Origin: JAWHTC01 sp032586155
GTDB taxonomy: Bacteria; Pseudomonadota; Alphaproteobacteria; Rhodobacterales; Rhodobacteraceae
NCBI RefSeq assembly: GCF_032586155.1
Contig: NZ_JAWHTC010000006.1
Location: 114,229 to 178,228 of the forward strand
Direction: 5' to 3'
DNA length: 64,000 nt
Shown: in pieces, positions 25,361-34,588 of the stretch
How the letters are laid out: each line of letters begins with the position of its first letter
How positions within the stretch are numbered: position 1 is the first letter of the stretch
The notes under the pieces: generated by a model
What the model saw: only the letters and a program-made list of their open reading frames with translations
Databases searched by the model: none
Told to the model about the DNA's origin: nothing
Translations under genes and position numbers: made by a program

Positions 25361-25490
25361 TGGTCTGACGAATCTCCTGGGTCGGCGGTGAAAAATCCGC
25401 GCCGAAAAACGGACCGACATAGGCATAGGCAACCAGTGCAATTCCCCCAAGAACTGCCAGTATTAACAACCATTTGATGATGCGCCCCAT
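25341..25490 (-). CDS. Small single-pass membrane protein, 49 residues
   Basis: A short frame starting MGRIIKWLLILAVLGGIALV, then AYAYVGPFFGADF and a polar tail ending ELDAS. A single N-terminal helix preceded by a basic pair gives a cytoplasm-in, periplasm-out orientation. It ends 20 bases inside the secreted-protein gene, suggesting translational coupling. It is not a shadow of a larger gene. Function unknown, perhaps an anchor for the following product. Confidence 0.65.
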   Translation of the reverse strand: MGRIIKWLLILAVLGGIALVAYAYVGPFFGADFSPPTQEIRQTIELDAS

Positions 25491-25651
25491 AGTACACTGC
25501 CCATGTGTTCGTGTGTATTTGCCAAACTTATAACTGGCCTTTTGGCCAAGATCACGTCATTCAGACGTCCAACCGGGAATTTGGCGACCGAACGCCGACT
25601 GTCCCGGCCGAATTTAGCAGGAATGAGAGCGGGCAACAGGGCCGAGCGCGC

Positions 25652-26200
25652 ATGGGTTGGACAGTCAAGAAGACGATCGTTCTCGTGGGAATGATGGGGG
25701 CAGGAAAAACCGCTGTGGGCAAAGCCTTGGCCGCGCGCTTTGATGTGCCCTTTCTCGATTCCGATACCGAAATTCAGGACGCCGCCAACATGACCATCGC
25801 CGAAATCTTTGAACGCGACGGTGAGGCCTTCTTTCGCGTCAAGGAAAGCGAGGTGCTCGAACGGCTGCTGGATGACCAGACCAAGGGTGTTTTGTCCACC
25901 GGCGGAGGGGCCTTCCTGGCCGAAGCCAATCGCAGGATGATCAGCGCCAAGGGCGTATCCGTCTGCCTGCAAGCCGATCTCGAGCTGCTGTGGAACCGAG
26001 TGAAACACAAAACCACGCGCCCCCTACTGCGCACTGCCAACCCGCGCGCTACCCTAGCCGAGCTTTACGACCAGCGCGCCGACATCTATGCGCTTGCTGA
26101 CCTTTCGGTCGAGGCCCACCAGGACTATTCAATCGAAGATATGACCGACCGGGTTATCGCGGCGTTAACGGCCCGGCCCGACGTTCTGGAGAGAACCTGA
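25652..26200 (+). CDS. aroK: Shikimate kinase
   Basis: A 182-residue P-loop kinase of aromatic amino acid synthesis. Walker A is GMMGAGKTAVGK, the shikimate site includes DSDTEIQ and FFRVKE, and the STGGGAFL block is typical. The start at 25652 begins MGWTVKKTIVLVG; upstream in-frame sequence looks non-coding. The aroB start is one base after its stop, a classic aroK-aroB operon. The gene is divergent from the 49-residue gene with about 160 bases between. Confidence 0.95.
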   Translation: MGWTVKKTIVLVGMMGAGKTAVGKALAARFDVPFLDSDTEIQDAANMTIAEIFERDGEAFFRVKESEVLERLLDDQTKGVLSTGGGAFLAEANRRMISAKGVSVCLQADLELLWNRVKHKTTRPLLRTANPRATLAELYDQRADIYALADLSVEAHQDYSIEDMTDRVIAALTARPDVLERT

Positions 26201-26201
26201 G

Positions 26202-27317
26202 ATGAGAGAACGCGTTCATGTGGACCTGGCGGAACGATCCTATGACATCGAAATCGGTCCTGGCCTTCTGACCGTCGCGGGCCGCCTGATTCGCCCGCTG
26301 CTTTCCCGCAATTTCGTGGCCGTGATCACCGACGAAACCGTCGCAGACCTGCATCTCGATACGCTCCGTGCCGGTTTGGCCTCTGAGGGGATCGAAATGG
26401 TGTCGTTGGCCCTGCCCGCCGGTGAAAGTACAAAAAGTTGGCCGCATTTCACCCGCGCGGTGGAATGGTTGCTGGAACAAAAAGTTGAGCGCAATGACAT
26501 GGTTGTGGCGCTCGGCGGCGGGGTGATTGGCGACCTGGTGGGTTTTGCCGCTGCCGTGTTGCGTCGGGGCGTGCGGTTTGTGCAGGTGCCCACCACTCTA
26601 TTGGCCCAGGTCGACAGTTCGGTCGGAGGCAAGACCGGGATCAACGCGCCGCAGGGCAAGAACCTGATCGGTGCCTTCCACCAGCCCAGCCTGGTGCTGG
26701 CCGATACGGACGTTTTGGGCACGCTCACCGAACGCGATTACCTGGCAGGTTACGGCGAGGTGATGAAATACGGGCTGTTGGGAGATATAGACTTTTTTCA
26801 ATGGCTTGAAGGCAATGCTTCACGTGCCGCCGCTGGCGATATGGAGGCCCGTATTGCCGCTGTCAAACGCTCCTGCGAGATGAAGGCCGAGATTGTTGCC
26901 CGCGATGAAACCGAACAGGGCGACCGGGCGCTGTTGAACCTAGGGCATACGTTTTGCCATTCCCTTGAGGCAGCGACCGGCTACTCCGACAGACTCTTGC
27001 ACGGTGAAGGGGTTGCCATTGGCTGTGCGCTGGCCTTCGAGGTCTCAGCGCGTATGGGCCTGTGCAGCCAGGAAGACCCAAGCCGCGTTCGCGCCCATCT
27101 CAACGACATGAAGATGAAGACTGATCTTGCTGATATTGCAGGAGATTTGCCAAACTCGGAAGGGTTGATCGACCTGATGATGCAGGACAAGAAAGTCAAG
27201 GACGGCAAGATCAACTTCATCATGGCGCGCGGTATCGGTGAGGCCTTTGTCACCTCTGACGTCGATCTCGCCCTGGTCCGGCAGGTGCTGGACGAACAGC
27301 TCGCGGCCAAGGGTTAA
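26202..27317 (+). CDS. aroB: 3-dehydroquinate synthase
   Basis: A 371-residue NAD- and metal-dependent enzyme for the second shikimate-pathway step. Motifs include GGGVIGDLVGFAAA, the PTTLLAQVDSSVGGKTGIN block, and metal ligands in the LNLGHTFCHSLE and LLHGEGVAIG segments. It sits one base downstream of aroK. The length is normal. Confidence 0.96.
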   Translation: MRERVHVDLAERSYDIEIGPGLLTVAGRLIRPLLSRNFVAVITDETVADLHLDTLRAGLASEGIEMVSLALPAGESTKSWPHFTRAVEWLLEQKVERNDMVVALGGGVIGDLVGFAAAVLRRGVRFVQVPTTLLAQVDSSVGGKTGINAPQGKNLIGAFHQPSLVLADTDVLGTLTERDYLAGYGEVMKYGLLGDIDFFQWLEGNASRAAAGDMEARIAAVKRSCEMKAEIVARDETEQGDRALLNLGHTFCHSLEAATGYSDRLLHGEGVAIGCALAFEVSARMGLCSQEDPSRVRAHLNDMKMKTDLADIAGDLPNSEGLIDLMMQDKKVKDGKINFIMARGIGEAFVTSDVDLALVRQVLDEQLAAKG

Positions 27318-27440
27318 CGGCACCGCACGGTCAAAAAGCGGTGTATGGCATCCGTCTGCTATCTGTCGGGTATCCGTCTGGCAAATTTCCAGACACAGGT
27401 TAACGACACCAAAGGTTAACCCACCGAACGCAACCGATCC

Positions 27441-29861
27441 TCACGCGCGCAACCGCTCGCCATTCGGATCAAATGGCGGTTCGTTCAGAATACGCGCCTT
27501 GTGTGGACGACCCAGGATCATCACTTCGATCTCGTCCCCCGGACCCGCATCCTGGACGAAACCAAGCGCCAGACTCATCCCGACCGTGTAGCCATATGCC
27601 CCCGATGTGACCTTCCCGATCCCCTTGCCGTTCTTGAAGATCGGCTCGCCACCGGTGGCGTCGGCATTCGATGCGGTTACGTCCGTCTCGTCGACCGCAA
27701 GAAGAACCAACGTTTCGCGGGCGTCGTTGTTCAAGGTCTCTTCCACCGCCGGTTTGTGCAGGAAGTCCTTCTCCAGCTTGACCAGCCGGTCCAGCCCCAC
27801 CTCTTGCGGCCAGTACTCCGGGCTATACTCGCGGCTCCACGATCCGTATCCCTTTTCGATCCGCAACGACATCAGCGCCCGTGATCCCACCGGCACGGCC
27901 CCGACATCTCGGCCTGCTTCAAGAAGCGCCTGATAGAGCTTCACCTGATCGGTTTCGGCGCAATGCAGCTCCCAACCCAGATCGCCAGTGAAGGATACCC
28001 GGATCGCCAGACACTCGACCCCGCCCAGCTCAATCCGTTTCGAGCGCATGAAGGGAAAATCATCGGTCGCAAGTGATGCATTGGTCATCCGCTGCAGCAT
28101 CTCGCGCGATTTCGGCCCAGCCACGTTGAAACCGCAAATCGCCTCGGTCATCGGCTCAAATCGCGTGCCTTCGGGCAAGGGCACCATGTCATAGAACCGT
28201 TTCTGATAACGCTCGGCCATGCCGGAACTGACAACCCAGAACTCTTCCTCGCCCAAACGCGTGACCGTGGCGTCGCCAGCAATCCCGCCGCGTTTGCCGA
28301 TCAGAGGCGTCAGGCAGGACCGCCCCACCACTTTGGGCATTTTGTTGGCAAAGACCGCGTTCAGCCAGTCCTCGGCCCCTGCCCCTGACACCCGGTATTT
28401 GGCAAAGTTCGAGATGTCGATAATCCCGGCGCATTCACGCAGGGCGCGGCATTCCGCGCCCACCGGGTCAAACCAGTTCTGTCGGGTAAAGCCGTTGGTG
28501 TCTTGCGTCCCAGGGATATCGGCATACCACAGCGGGTGTTCCCAGCCGTAATTGAGGCCAAAGACCGCCCCCATGTCCTTTTGCATCTGGAAAACGGGCC
28601 GGGTCCGTACCGGGCGGCCCGCGTCGCGTTCTTCGTTGGGGAAATGGATGCTGAACCGGTGTGCATACTGGTTCTCGACCCGCGCCTTGGTAAACGCCTT
28701 GTCGGCCCAATGGCCGAACCGGGTCACGTCCCAGGCAAACATGTCCATGCTGGTCTCGCCCTCGACAATCCATTCGGCGGCCAGCTTGCCCATGCCGCCC
28801 GATTGCGAGAACCCGGGAATAATCCCGTTGCAGCAGAAATAGTTCGACAGCTCCGGCACCGGACCGAACAACACGTTGCTGTCCGGCGACCAGATCATCG
28901 GGCCGTTGATCACCCGCTTGATGCCAGCCTCGCCCACCGCGGGCACCCTTTCGATGGCGCGCATCATGTTGTCCTCGATCCGCTCCAGATCGTCGGCGAA
29001 GAGTTCATGGCCAAAGTCCGGCGGGGTGCCGTCCTCGGCCCAGAATTTCATGTTGCGCTCGTAAGCGCCGACCAGAAGACCAAGCCCCTCCTGGCGCAGA
29101 TAGTATTCGCCGTCGCGGTCGGCCACGGACGGCAACCGTCGGTCCATCCCGGCAATCTCGGCAATGGTTTCGGTCACGAAATACTGGTGTTCGGTCGGTT
29201 GCAGCGGCAGCTCCACCCCCGCCATCGCCGCCACCTCGCGCCCCCAAAGGCCGGCGGCATTGATCACCCAATCGGTGCGGATGTCGCCCTTGGCCGTGCG
29301 CACGATCCAGCTGCCATCCGGCTGCTGCTCGGTCCCGGTTACCGGATTGAACCGCATGATCTCGGCCCCGTTCTGGCGTGCGCCGACGGCATAGGCGTTG
29401 GTCACACCGCTTGGGTCGACATTGCCGCCATCGGGTTCGTACATGATGCAGCGGATGCCATCGAAATCGACCAGCGGATGCAGGCGTTCGGCCTCGTCCC
29501 GGTCGATCTGGTGGAAATTCATGCCGTAAAGCTTTGCCTTGGCGGCCTGCAGCATCAACTGGTGTTCGCGGTCCTCTGTCTGTGCCAGGTACAACGATCC
29601 GGGCTGGAACACGCCGCAGCTTTGGCCGGTTTCGGCCTCCAGCTCATTGTAGAGGTTCATGGTATAGTGCTGAATGCGGGTGATGTTGGTGTTGTCGTGC
29701 AACCCATGAATATTCGCCGCCGCATGCCAGGTGCTGCCGCTCGTCAGTTCGTCACGTTCGAGCAGAACCACGTCGGTCCATCCCAGCTTGGTCAGGTGAT
29801 ACAGGATCGAACACCCGATAACCCCGCCCCCGATTACAACGGCCTGTGCATGGCTGCGCAT
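27441..29861 (-). CDS. FAD-dependent oxidoreductase / GcvT fusion, dimethylglycine or sarcosine dehydrogenase type
   Basis: An 806-residue two-domain enzyme. The N-terminal DAO-type domain starts VVIGGGVIGCSILYHLTKLG and has SGSTWHAA, where the His is the usual covalent flavin site. The C-terminal half (about 430-800) is a folate-binding GcvT domain plus its barrel. Such enzymes demethylate dimethylglycine or sarcosine and pass the one-carbon unit to tetrahydrofolate, as in glycine betaine breakdown by marine roseobacters. AAGGGG precedes the ATG at 29861. The substrate is inferred; a close paralogue lies at 30902-33319 on the other strand. Confidence 0.9.
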   Translation of the reverse strand: MRSHAQAVVIGGGVIGCSILYHLTKLGWTDVVLLERDELTSGSTWHAAANIHGLHDNTNITRIQHYTMNLYNELEAETGQSCGVFQPGSLYLAQTEDREHQLMLQAAKAKLYGMNFHQIDRDEAERLHPLVDFDGIRCIMYEPDGGNVDPSGVTNAYAVGARQNGAEIMRFNPVTGTEQQPDGSWIVRTAKGDIRTDWVINAAGLWGREVAAMAGVELPLQPTEHQYFVTETIAEIAGMDRRLPSVADRDGEYYLRQEGLGLLVGAYERNMKFWAEDGTPPDFGHELFADDLERIEDNMMRAIERVPAVGEAGIKRVINGPMIWSPDSNVLFGPVPELSNYFCCNGIIPGFSQSGGMGKLAAEWIVEGETSMDMFAWDVTRFGHWADKAFTKARVENQYAHRFSIHFPNEERDAGRPVRTRPVFQMQKDMGAVFGLNYGWEHPLWYADIPGTQDTNGFTRQNWFDPVGAECRALRECAGIIDISNFAKYRVSGAGAEDWLNAVFANKMPKVVGRSCLTPLIGKRGGIAGDATVTRLGEEEFWVVSSGMAERYQKRFYDMVPLPEGTRFEPMTEAICGFNVAGPKSREMLQRMTNASLATDDFPFMRSKRIELGGVECLAIRVSFTGDLGWELHCAETDQVKLYQALLEAGRDVGAVPVGSRALMSLRIEKGYGSWSREYSPEYWPQEVGLDRLVKLEKDFLHKPAVEETLNNDARETLVLLAVDETDVTASNADATGGEPIFKNGKGIGKVTSGAYGYTVGMSLALGFVQDAGPGDEIEVMILGRPHKARILNEPPFDPNGERLRA

Positions 29862-30070
29862 GTGACGCCCCTTTTCAACGTTCTGTCCTGCGCTCAGCAT
29901 GGCCAGCCTGCGGGGCGTGATAATGCCGAAACGCGACATTTTTCGTCGCATTGTGTCGCCGCCCTCTGTGGGGATTGAGTCACAGCGGCGTGGTTTTCCG
30001 GCGTGACCGCTTGGCGCGGTGACCGGGTTCGGGCCAAATGGCCGAAAAACCAATTCTTGGGGCAATTGAT

Positions 30071-30784
30071 ATGAGTACGCCATCGGCACTTTGCCTGACT
30101 TTTGACGATAATTTCGTGGACTCCTGGCACCAGGCCGCGCCGCTGTTTGAGAAATACGGTGCGCGGGTCACCTTTTTCTTGTGCTGGCCGGAACGGATCA
30201 CTCCGAAACAGCGTGATCTGCTGATGTCGCTGCAGGATATGGGTCACGAGATCGGGTTTCACACGCGCAGCCACGTGCGCCTGCCAAAATACCTGCAAAC
30301 CCACAGCCTGGAAGACTACGTGTCCGATCAGATCGACGACGGACTCGATTGGATGCATAAGCTGGGTTTATCGCCACGCAGCTTTTCCTTCCCCTATTTC
30401 CGCTTTCGCCCCAAACTGATCGAGCCGCTTTTGGAACGGTTCGATATCCTGCGGCTGGAAGGTCCCTATGATGAATATCAGGACTCGCTCAGTCCTCGGT
30501 GGGGCAATCGCACGGTCAACACCTATTGCTTTACCGACAAGACAGGGATGGAGCTGTCCAACGCCTATTTCGCCGACCGGTTCGAGTGGCTGCGCCAACA
30601 CGGCGGCGTCGGCGTGACCTGCGGGCATTTCATCGGAGCCACCGGCAACAAGTTCGCCCGGATGCGTTGTACCGAGGATGACCTGGAGGGGATCCTGGCG
30701 CTTGCGCGGGCTTATGATTTTGAATTCACCACGATGAGTGAGTTGGCCGCGCCCCAGCCCAAAGGACAACAGCAGGCCGCCTGA
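30071..30784 (+). CDS. Polysaccharide deacetylase (NodB/CE4) family protein
   Basis: A 237-residue soluble protein with the NodB fold. LCLTFDDNFVDSW carries the catalytic Asp pair. The metal histidines come in GHEIGFHTRSHVR. Later blocks are FSFPYFRFRP and GVTCGHFIGA. There is no signal peptide, so it probably acts in the cytoplasm, like the amidase-type members of the family. An ATG 33 bases upstream is also possible. It lies between two dehydrogenase paralogues, which hints at a role in the same catabolic route rather than in polysaccharide work; this is an inference. Confidence 0.8.
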   Translation: MSTPSALCLTFDDNFVDSWHQAAPLFEKYGARVTFFLCWPERITPKQRDLLMSLQDMGHEIGFHTRSHVRLPKYLQTHSLEDYVSDQIDDGLDWMHKLGLSPRSFSFPYFRFRPKLIEPLLERFDILRLEGPYDEYQDSLSPRWGNRTVNTYCFTDKTGMELSNAYFADRFEWLRQHGGVGVTCGHFIGATGNKFARMRCTEDDLEGILALARAYDFEFTTMSELAAPQPKGQQQAA

Positions 30785-30901
30785 CCTAGGTGGCACACTC
30801 CTGCCGGGCGGTGTTCCGTTTGCGCCCAAATCTGTCGCATTTCGCTTTGACCTTTGACAGGCCAAGCCGCAGGATCGCGCCACCACATGGCGGAGGTCCA
30901 A

Positions 30902-33319
30902 ATGAAAACCAGCACACGGGTTGTTGTCATCGGGGGCGGCGTTGTCGGCTGCTCGGTACTGTATCATTTGACCAAACTCGGCTGGTCCGACGTGATGCTT
31001 GTGGAACGTTCGGACCTGACCAGCGGCAGCACCTGGCACGCGGCGGGCGGGTTTCACACCCTGAACGGCGATACCAACATGGCCGCGCTTCAGGGTTATA
31101 CCATCCGGCTTTACAAGGAGCTGGAAGAGATCACCGGCATGTCCTGCGGGCTGCACCATGTCGGCGGCGTGACCCTGGCCGACAACCAAGACCGGATGGA
31201 CATGCTTTTGGCCGAACGGGCCAAGCATCGGTACATGGGGCTTGAGACCGAGATCGTCGGACCGGATGAAATCAAGAAAATTGCGCCCGTCACCAATGTC
31301 GATGGCGTGATCGGCGCGCTTTACGACCCGCTGGATGGGCATCTTGACCCGTCCGGCACGACCCACGCCTATGCCAAGGCCGCCCGCATGGGCGGGGCTG
31401 TGATCGAAACCCACTGCATGGTGCGCGAGACAAACCAGCGCGCAGATGGCACATGGGACGTCGTGACCGACAAGGGCACGATCCATGCGGAACATGTAGT
31501 CAACGCGGGTGGCCTGTGGGCGCGTGAAGTGGGCGCCATGGCCGGTGTCTATTTCCCGCTGCACCCGATGGAGCACCAGTATCTGGTGACCGAAGACGTG
31601 CCGATGATCGTCGAGATGATGAAGGACGGCATCGAACACCCGCACGTGATGGACCCCGCCGGGGAAAGCTATCTGCGGCAGGAAGGCAACGGGCTGTGCA
31701 TCGGGTTTTACGAACAGCCCTGCCGCCCCTGGGCCGTCGAGGGCACCAGCTGGGATTTCGGCCAGGACCTGCTGCCCGATGATTTCGACAAGATCGAGGA
31801 CAGTATCGAGTTTGCCTACAAACGATTCCCCGATCTTGAACGCGCCGGTGTCAAGAACGTAATCCACGGGCCATTTACGTTCGCGCCCGATGGCAACCCG
31901 CTGGTCGGCCCGGTGCCGGGCATGCGCAACTACTGGTCGGCCTGCGCGGTGATGGCCGGGTTCAGTCAAGGTGGCGGCGTCGGGTTGATGCTCGCGCAAT
32001 GGATGGTCGAAGGCGAATGCGAGCGCGACACCTTCGCGATGGATTGCGCCCGGTTCGGCGACTGGATCACCCCCGGCTATACACGGCCCAAGGTGATCGA
32101 GAACTATCAGAAACGCTTTTCGGTCAGCTATCCTAATGAGGAACTGCCCGCCGCCCGGCCCCTGCGGCAGACACCGATGTATGACATCTTTGACCAAATG
32201 GGTGCGGTCTGGGGCGCGCAATACGGGTTGGAAGTACCGAACTACTTTGCTGAGGGCGACGAGCCGCGGTACGAGACGCCCTCGTTCCGTCGCTCCAACG
32301 CCTGGGAGGCCACCAAGCGCGAGGTCAAGGCGGTGCGCGAGGCTGTCGGCATCAACGAGGTGCACAATTTCGGCAAATACCTTGTCACGGGGGCAAATGC
32401 GCGGGGCTGGCTGGACCGTATCATGGCCGGGCGCCTGCCCAAGCCGGGGCGGCTTTCGCTGACCCCGATGCTGAGTGAAAAAGGCCGGCTAATCGGAGAT
32501 TTCACCATTTCCTGCCTCAGCGACGAGGCCTTCCAACTCACCGCCAGCTATGGCTCTCAGGCCTATCACATGCGTTGGTTCGAGCAACACGAGGCCGATG
32601 GCGTGCATGTCGAGAACATCTCGGACCGGCTGAACGGTTTCCAGATTGCCGGACCAAAGGCGCGCGAGGTGCTGCAGGACTGCACGCTGAGCGACATTTC
32701 GGACATGCGCTTCATGGACATCCGCCACCTCACCGTTGGCATGGTCGATTGTCTCGTGCAGCGGGTCTCATATACCGGCGATCTGGGGTTTGAAATCTAC
32801 TGCGATCCTATGGCACAACGCAGCCTGTGGCAGACGCTTTGGGACGCGGGTCAGGCGCACGGGATGAAACCGTTCGGCATGCGGGCGATGATGTCGCTCA
32901 GGCTCGACAAGTTCTTCGGTTCGTGGCAGCGCGAGTTCTCGCCCGATTACACGCCCGGTGAAACCGGTATGGATCGCTTTATCAACTGGTCGAAAGAGGT
33001 TGATTTTATTGGGAAACATGCCGCATTAGCCGAACGGGAAAAAGGCGCTGAACGCACCCTTGTCGCCTTCGAGATCGACGCCGATGACGCCGATGTCGTC
33101 GCCTATGAGCCGATCTGGCATGATGGTGCGGTGATCGGCTTCTGTACCTCGGGTGGCTACTCGCATCACGCGGGCAAGAGCATCGCCATGGGGTTGATCC
33201 CCACCGATGTAGCTGAAGACGGGCTTGCGGTCGAGATCGAAATCCTTGGCCAGATGCGCGCGGCGATCCAAATCTCCACCCCGCTTTTTGATGCAGACGG
33301 GGCCAGGATGCGCGGTTAA
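30902..33319 (+). CDS. FAD-dependent oxidoreductase / GcvT fusion, second paralogue
   Basis: An 805-residue enzyme with the same order as its paralogue at 27441-29861: Rossmann FAD site VVVIGGGVVGCSVLYHLTKL, flavin-linkage motif SGSTWHAAGGFHT, and a C-terminal GcvT domain with NGFQIAGPKAREVL and VSYTGDLGFEIYC. The catalytic region and lengths match, but the sequences differ widely, so different N-methyl substrates are likely. GGAGG sits 5 bases before the ATG. The nucleotidyltransferase gene follows after 9 bases. Confidence 0.9.
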   Translation: MKTSTRVVVIGGGVVGCSVLYHLTKLGWSDVMLVERSDLTSGSTWHAAGGFHTLNGDTNMAALQGYTIRLYKELEEITGMSCGLHHVGGVTLADNQDRMDMLLAERAKHRYMGLETEIVGPDEIKKIAPVTNVDGVIGALYDPLDGHLDPSGTTHAYAKAARMGGAVIETHCMVRETNQRADGTWDVVTDKGTIHAEHVVNAGGLWAREVGAMAGVYFPLHPMEHQYLVTEDVPMIVEMMKDGIEHPHVMDPAGESYLRQEGNGLCIGFYEQPCRPWAVEGTSWDFGQDLLPDDFDKIEDSIEFAYKRFPDLERAGVKNVIHGPFTFAPDGNPLVGPVPGMRNYWSACAVMAGFSQGGGVGLMLAQWMVEGECERDTFAMDCARFGDWITPGYTRPKVIENYQKRFSVSYPNEELPAARPLRQTPMYDIFDQMGAVWGAQYGLEVPNYFAEGDEPRYETPSFRRSNAWEATKREVKAVREAVGINEVHNFGKYLVTGANARGWLDRIMAGRLPKPGRLSLTPMLSEKGRLIGDFTISCLSDEAFQLTASYGSQAYHMRWFEQHEADGVHVENISDRLNGFQIAGPKAREVLQDCTLSDISDMRFMDIRHLTVGMVDCLVQRVSYTGDLGFEIYCDPMAQRSLWQTLWDAGQAHGMKPFGMRAMMSLRLDKFFGSWQREFSPDYTPGETGMDRFINWSKEVDFIGKHAALAEREKGAERTLVAFEIDADDADVVAYEPIWHDGAVIGFCTSGGYSHHAGKSIAMGLIPTDVAEDGLAVEIEILGQMRAAIQISTPLFDADGARMRG

Positions 33320-33328
33320 CATGCCGCC

Positions 33329-33952
33329 ATGAGCGATGTTCTGATCCTGATCCCTGCCGCCGGTGCCTCGCGCCGGATGCAGGGCCGTGACAAACTTCTG
33401 GAGCAGATCGACGGCGAGGCAATCCTGACACGCCAGACCCGCCGGGCGCTTGCCACCGGCACCGATGTCCTGGTCACTCTGTCACGGGATCATCCGGACA
33501 GGCGCGCGGTGCTGACGCCACTCGACGCAGCGGAACTGACCCTGCTCACAATCGACGGGTCCGAGGGGATGGCGATCTCTTTTCGAACAGCGGCGTCATA
33601 CGCTTCGGACCACGACTATACCGGTGTACTGGTGGCCTTGCCGGACATGCCCGATCTGGGCACGGGCGATCTTTGCCATGTCCTGGACACCTTTCGCACC
33701 GATCCGACAAAGGTCCATCGCGCAACGAGTTCGGATGGCCGACCCGGCCATCCCGTTGTTATTCCGAAACGTCTGTTCCCCCGACTTGCGGAACTCAGGG
33801 GCGATCAAGGCGCGCGTATGGCTTTGAGAGAGGAAACCCCGCGCCTGATTGCCTTGCCGGGCGTCCGCGCACTGATCGATCTTGACACACCGCAAGAATG
33901 GGCGGCCTGGAGGGATGGGACCGGTCAACACGCAGGAAATCACAAGCCTTAG
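33329..33952 (+). CDS. MobA/MocA-like nucleotidyltransferase family protein
   Basis: A 207-residue Rossmann-like NTP transferase. The nucleotide loop LIPAAGASRRMQGRDKLL opens the protein, and the metal site is in LVALPDMPDL. A C-terminal DLDTPQEW is also typical. MocA-type members transfer CMP or GMP to the molybdenum cofactor. No XdhC or other molybdoenzyme gene is adjacent, so the cofactor role is uncertain. It follows the second dehydrogenase after 9 bases and may be cotranscribed. Confidence 0.82.
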   Translation: MSDVLILIPAAGASRRMQGRDKLLEQIDGEAILTRQTRRALATGTDVLVTLSRDHPDRRAVLTPLDAAELTLLTIDGSEGMAISFRTAASYASDHDYTGVLVALPDMPDLGTGDLCHVLDTFRTDPTKVHRATSSDGRPGHPVVIPKRLFPRLAELRGDQGARMALREETPRLIALPGVRALIDLDTPQEWAAWRDGTGQHAGNHKP

Positions 33953-34221
33953 GAGGCCAATTCGGTCGGCGGCGAGGCGGCCTCCCGCATGCATGGGGGC
34001 AGGATAATCTCGTCCACACCCTGAAAGACGATTGTGTCGGCTCCGTCGGTGATCGAGCCGCAATCCGGGCTCGACCAGTCAATGTCGACCGGATAGGTCA
34101 ACTGTGACAAATCGATTTTCTGATAGGATTGGCCCGATGGGCCACCGATGATCTTGTCTTCACCTACACCGAGAAGGCGTGGTTTCAGAACAAAAACGCC
34201 ATCATGTTGGCTGCCATCCAT
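33949..34221 (-). CDS. Short RTX/Hint-associated beta-roll protein or stub
   Basis: A 90-residue frame. The segment GEDKIIGGPSGQSYQKIDLS and the following DGADTIVFQGVDEIIL resemble the linker that precedes Hint domains in large roseobacter RTX-type proteins. AAGGA stands 8 bases before the ATG at 34221. It overlaps the convergent nucleotidyltransferase stop by 4 bases. Since a Hint protein lies just upstream on the same strand, this may be a detached piece of an older gene rather than a working one. Confidence 0.45.
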   Translation of the reverse strand: MDGSQHDGVFVLKPRLLGVGEDKIIGGPSGQSYQKIDLSQLTYPVDIDWSSPDCGSITDGADTIVFQGVDEIILPPCMREAASPPTELAS

Positions 34222-34437
34222 ATCTACTGTCCTTGGGCGCATATTGACGGGAAATGCAAGTTCGGGTCTCATTGCTGCTCGCTCTACTGATTACTTGTCT
34301 TCCGGCAGCCTCTTTATGGGCCGCTTACATGGAAACGGTTACATGGAAACAATCGCGCCCGGATGTGGCCAGTTTTTACCAACACCGGGGGGTTTTTGCG
34401 GTCAAGCCGCGTTTTTATTGCGGAAAAACACCAAAAA

Positions 34438-34463
34438 CGGGAAGGGATTTTCACCCCTTCCCG
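34438..34463 (-). terminator. Intrinsic terminator of the Hint gene
   Basis: Arms CGGGAAGGG (34438-34446) and CCCTTCCCG (34455-34463) around an 8-base loop. Reading on the minus strand, five T follow at 34437-34433. It is 126 bases after the Hint stop. Confidence 0.8.
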
Positions 34464-34588
34464 GTGTCCGAGCAAAAGGCATGGATGCCCGGACGCTGCA
34501 TATTTCGGTTGTCTCTGTCAGATACCCGAGGCCGCGTCTTCGATCGGCCCCGAACGGTTGTTGTATCAACCCGTTGCCCGGCCGCTTC

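Noticed and set aside
30368..32365. Minus-strand 665-residue frame over the second dehydrogenase
   Set aside because: It is a shadow of a complete, well-recognised FAD/GcvT gene.
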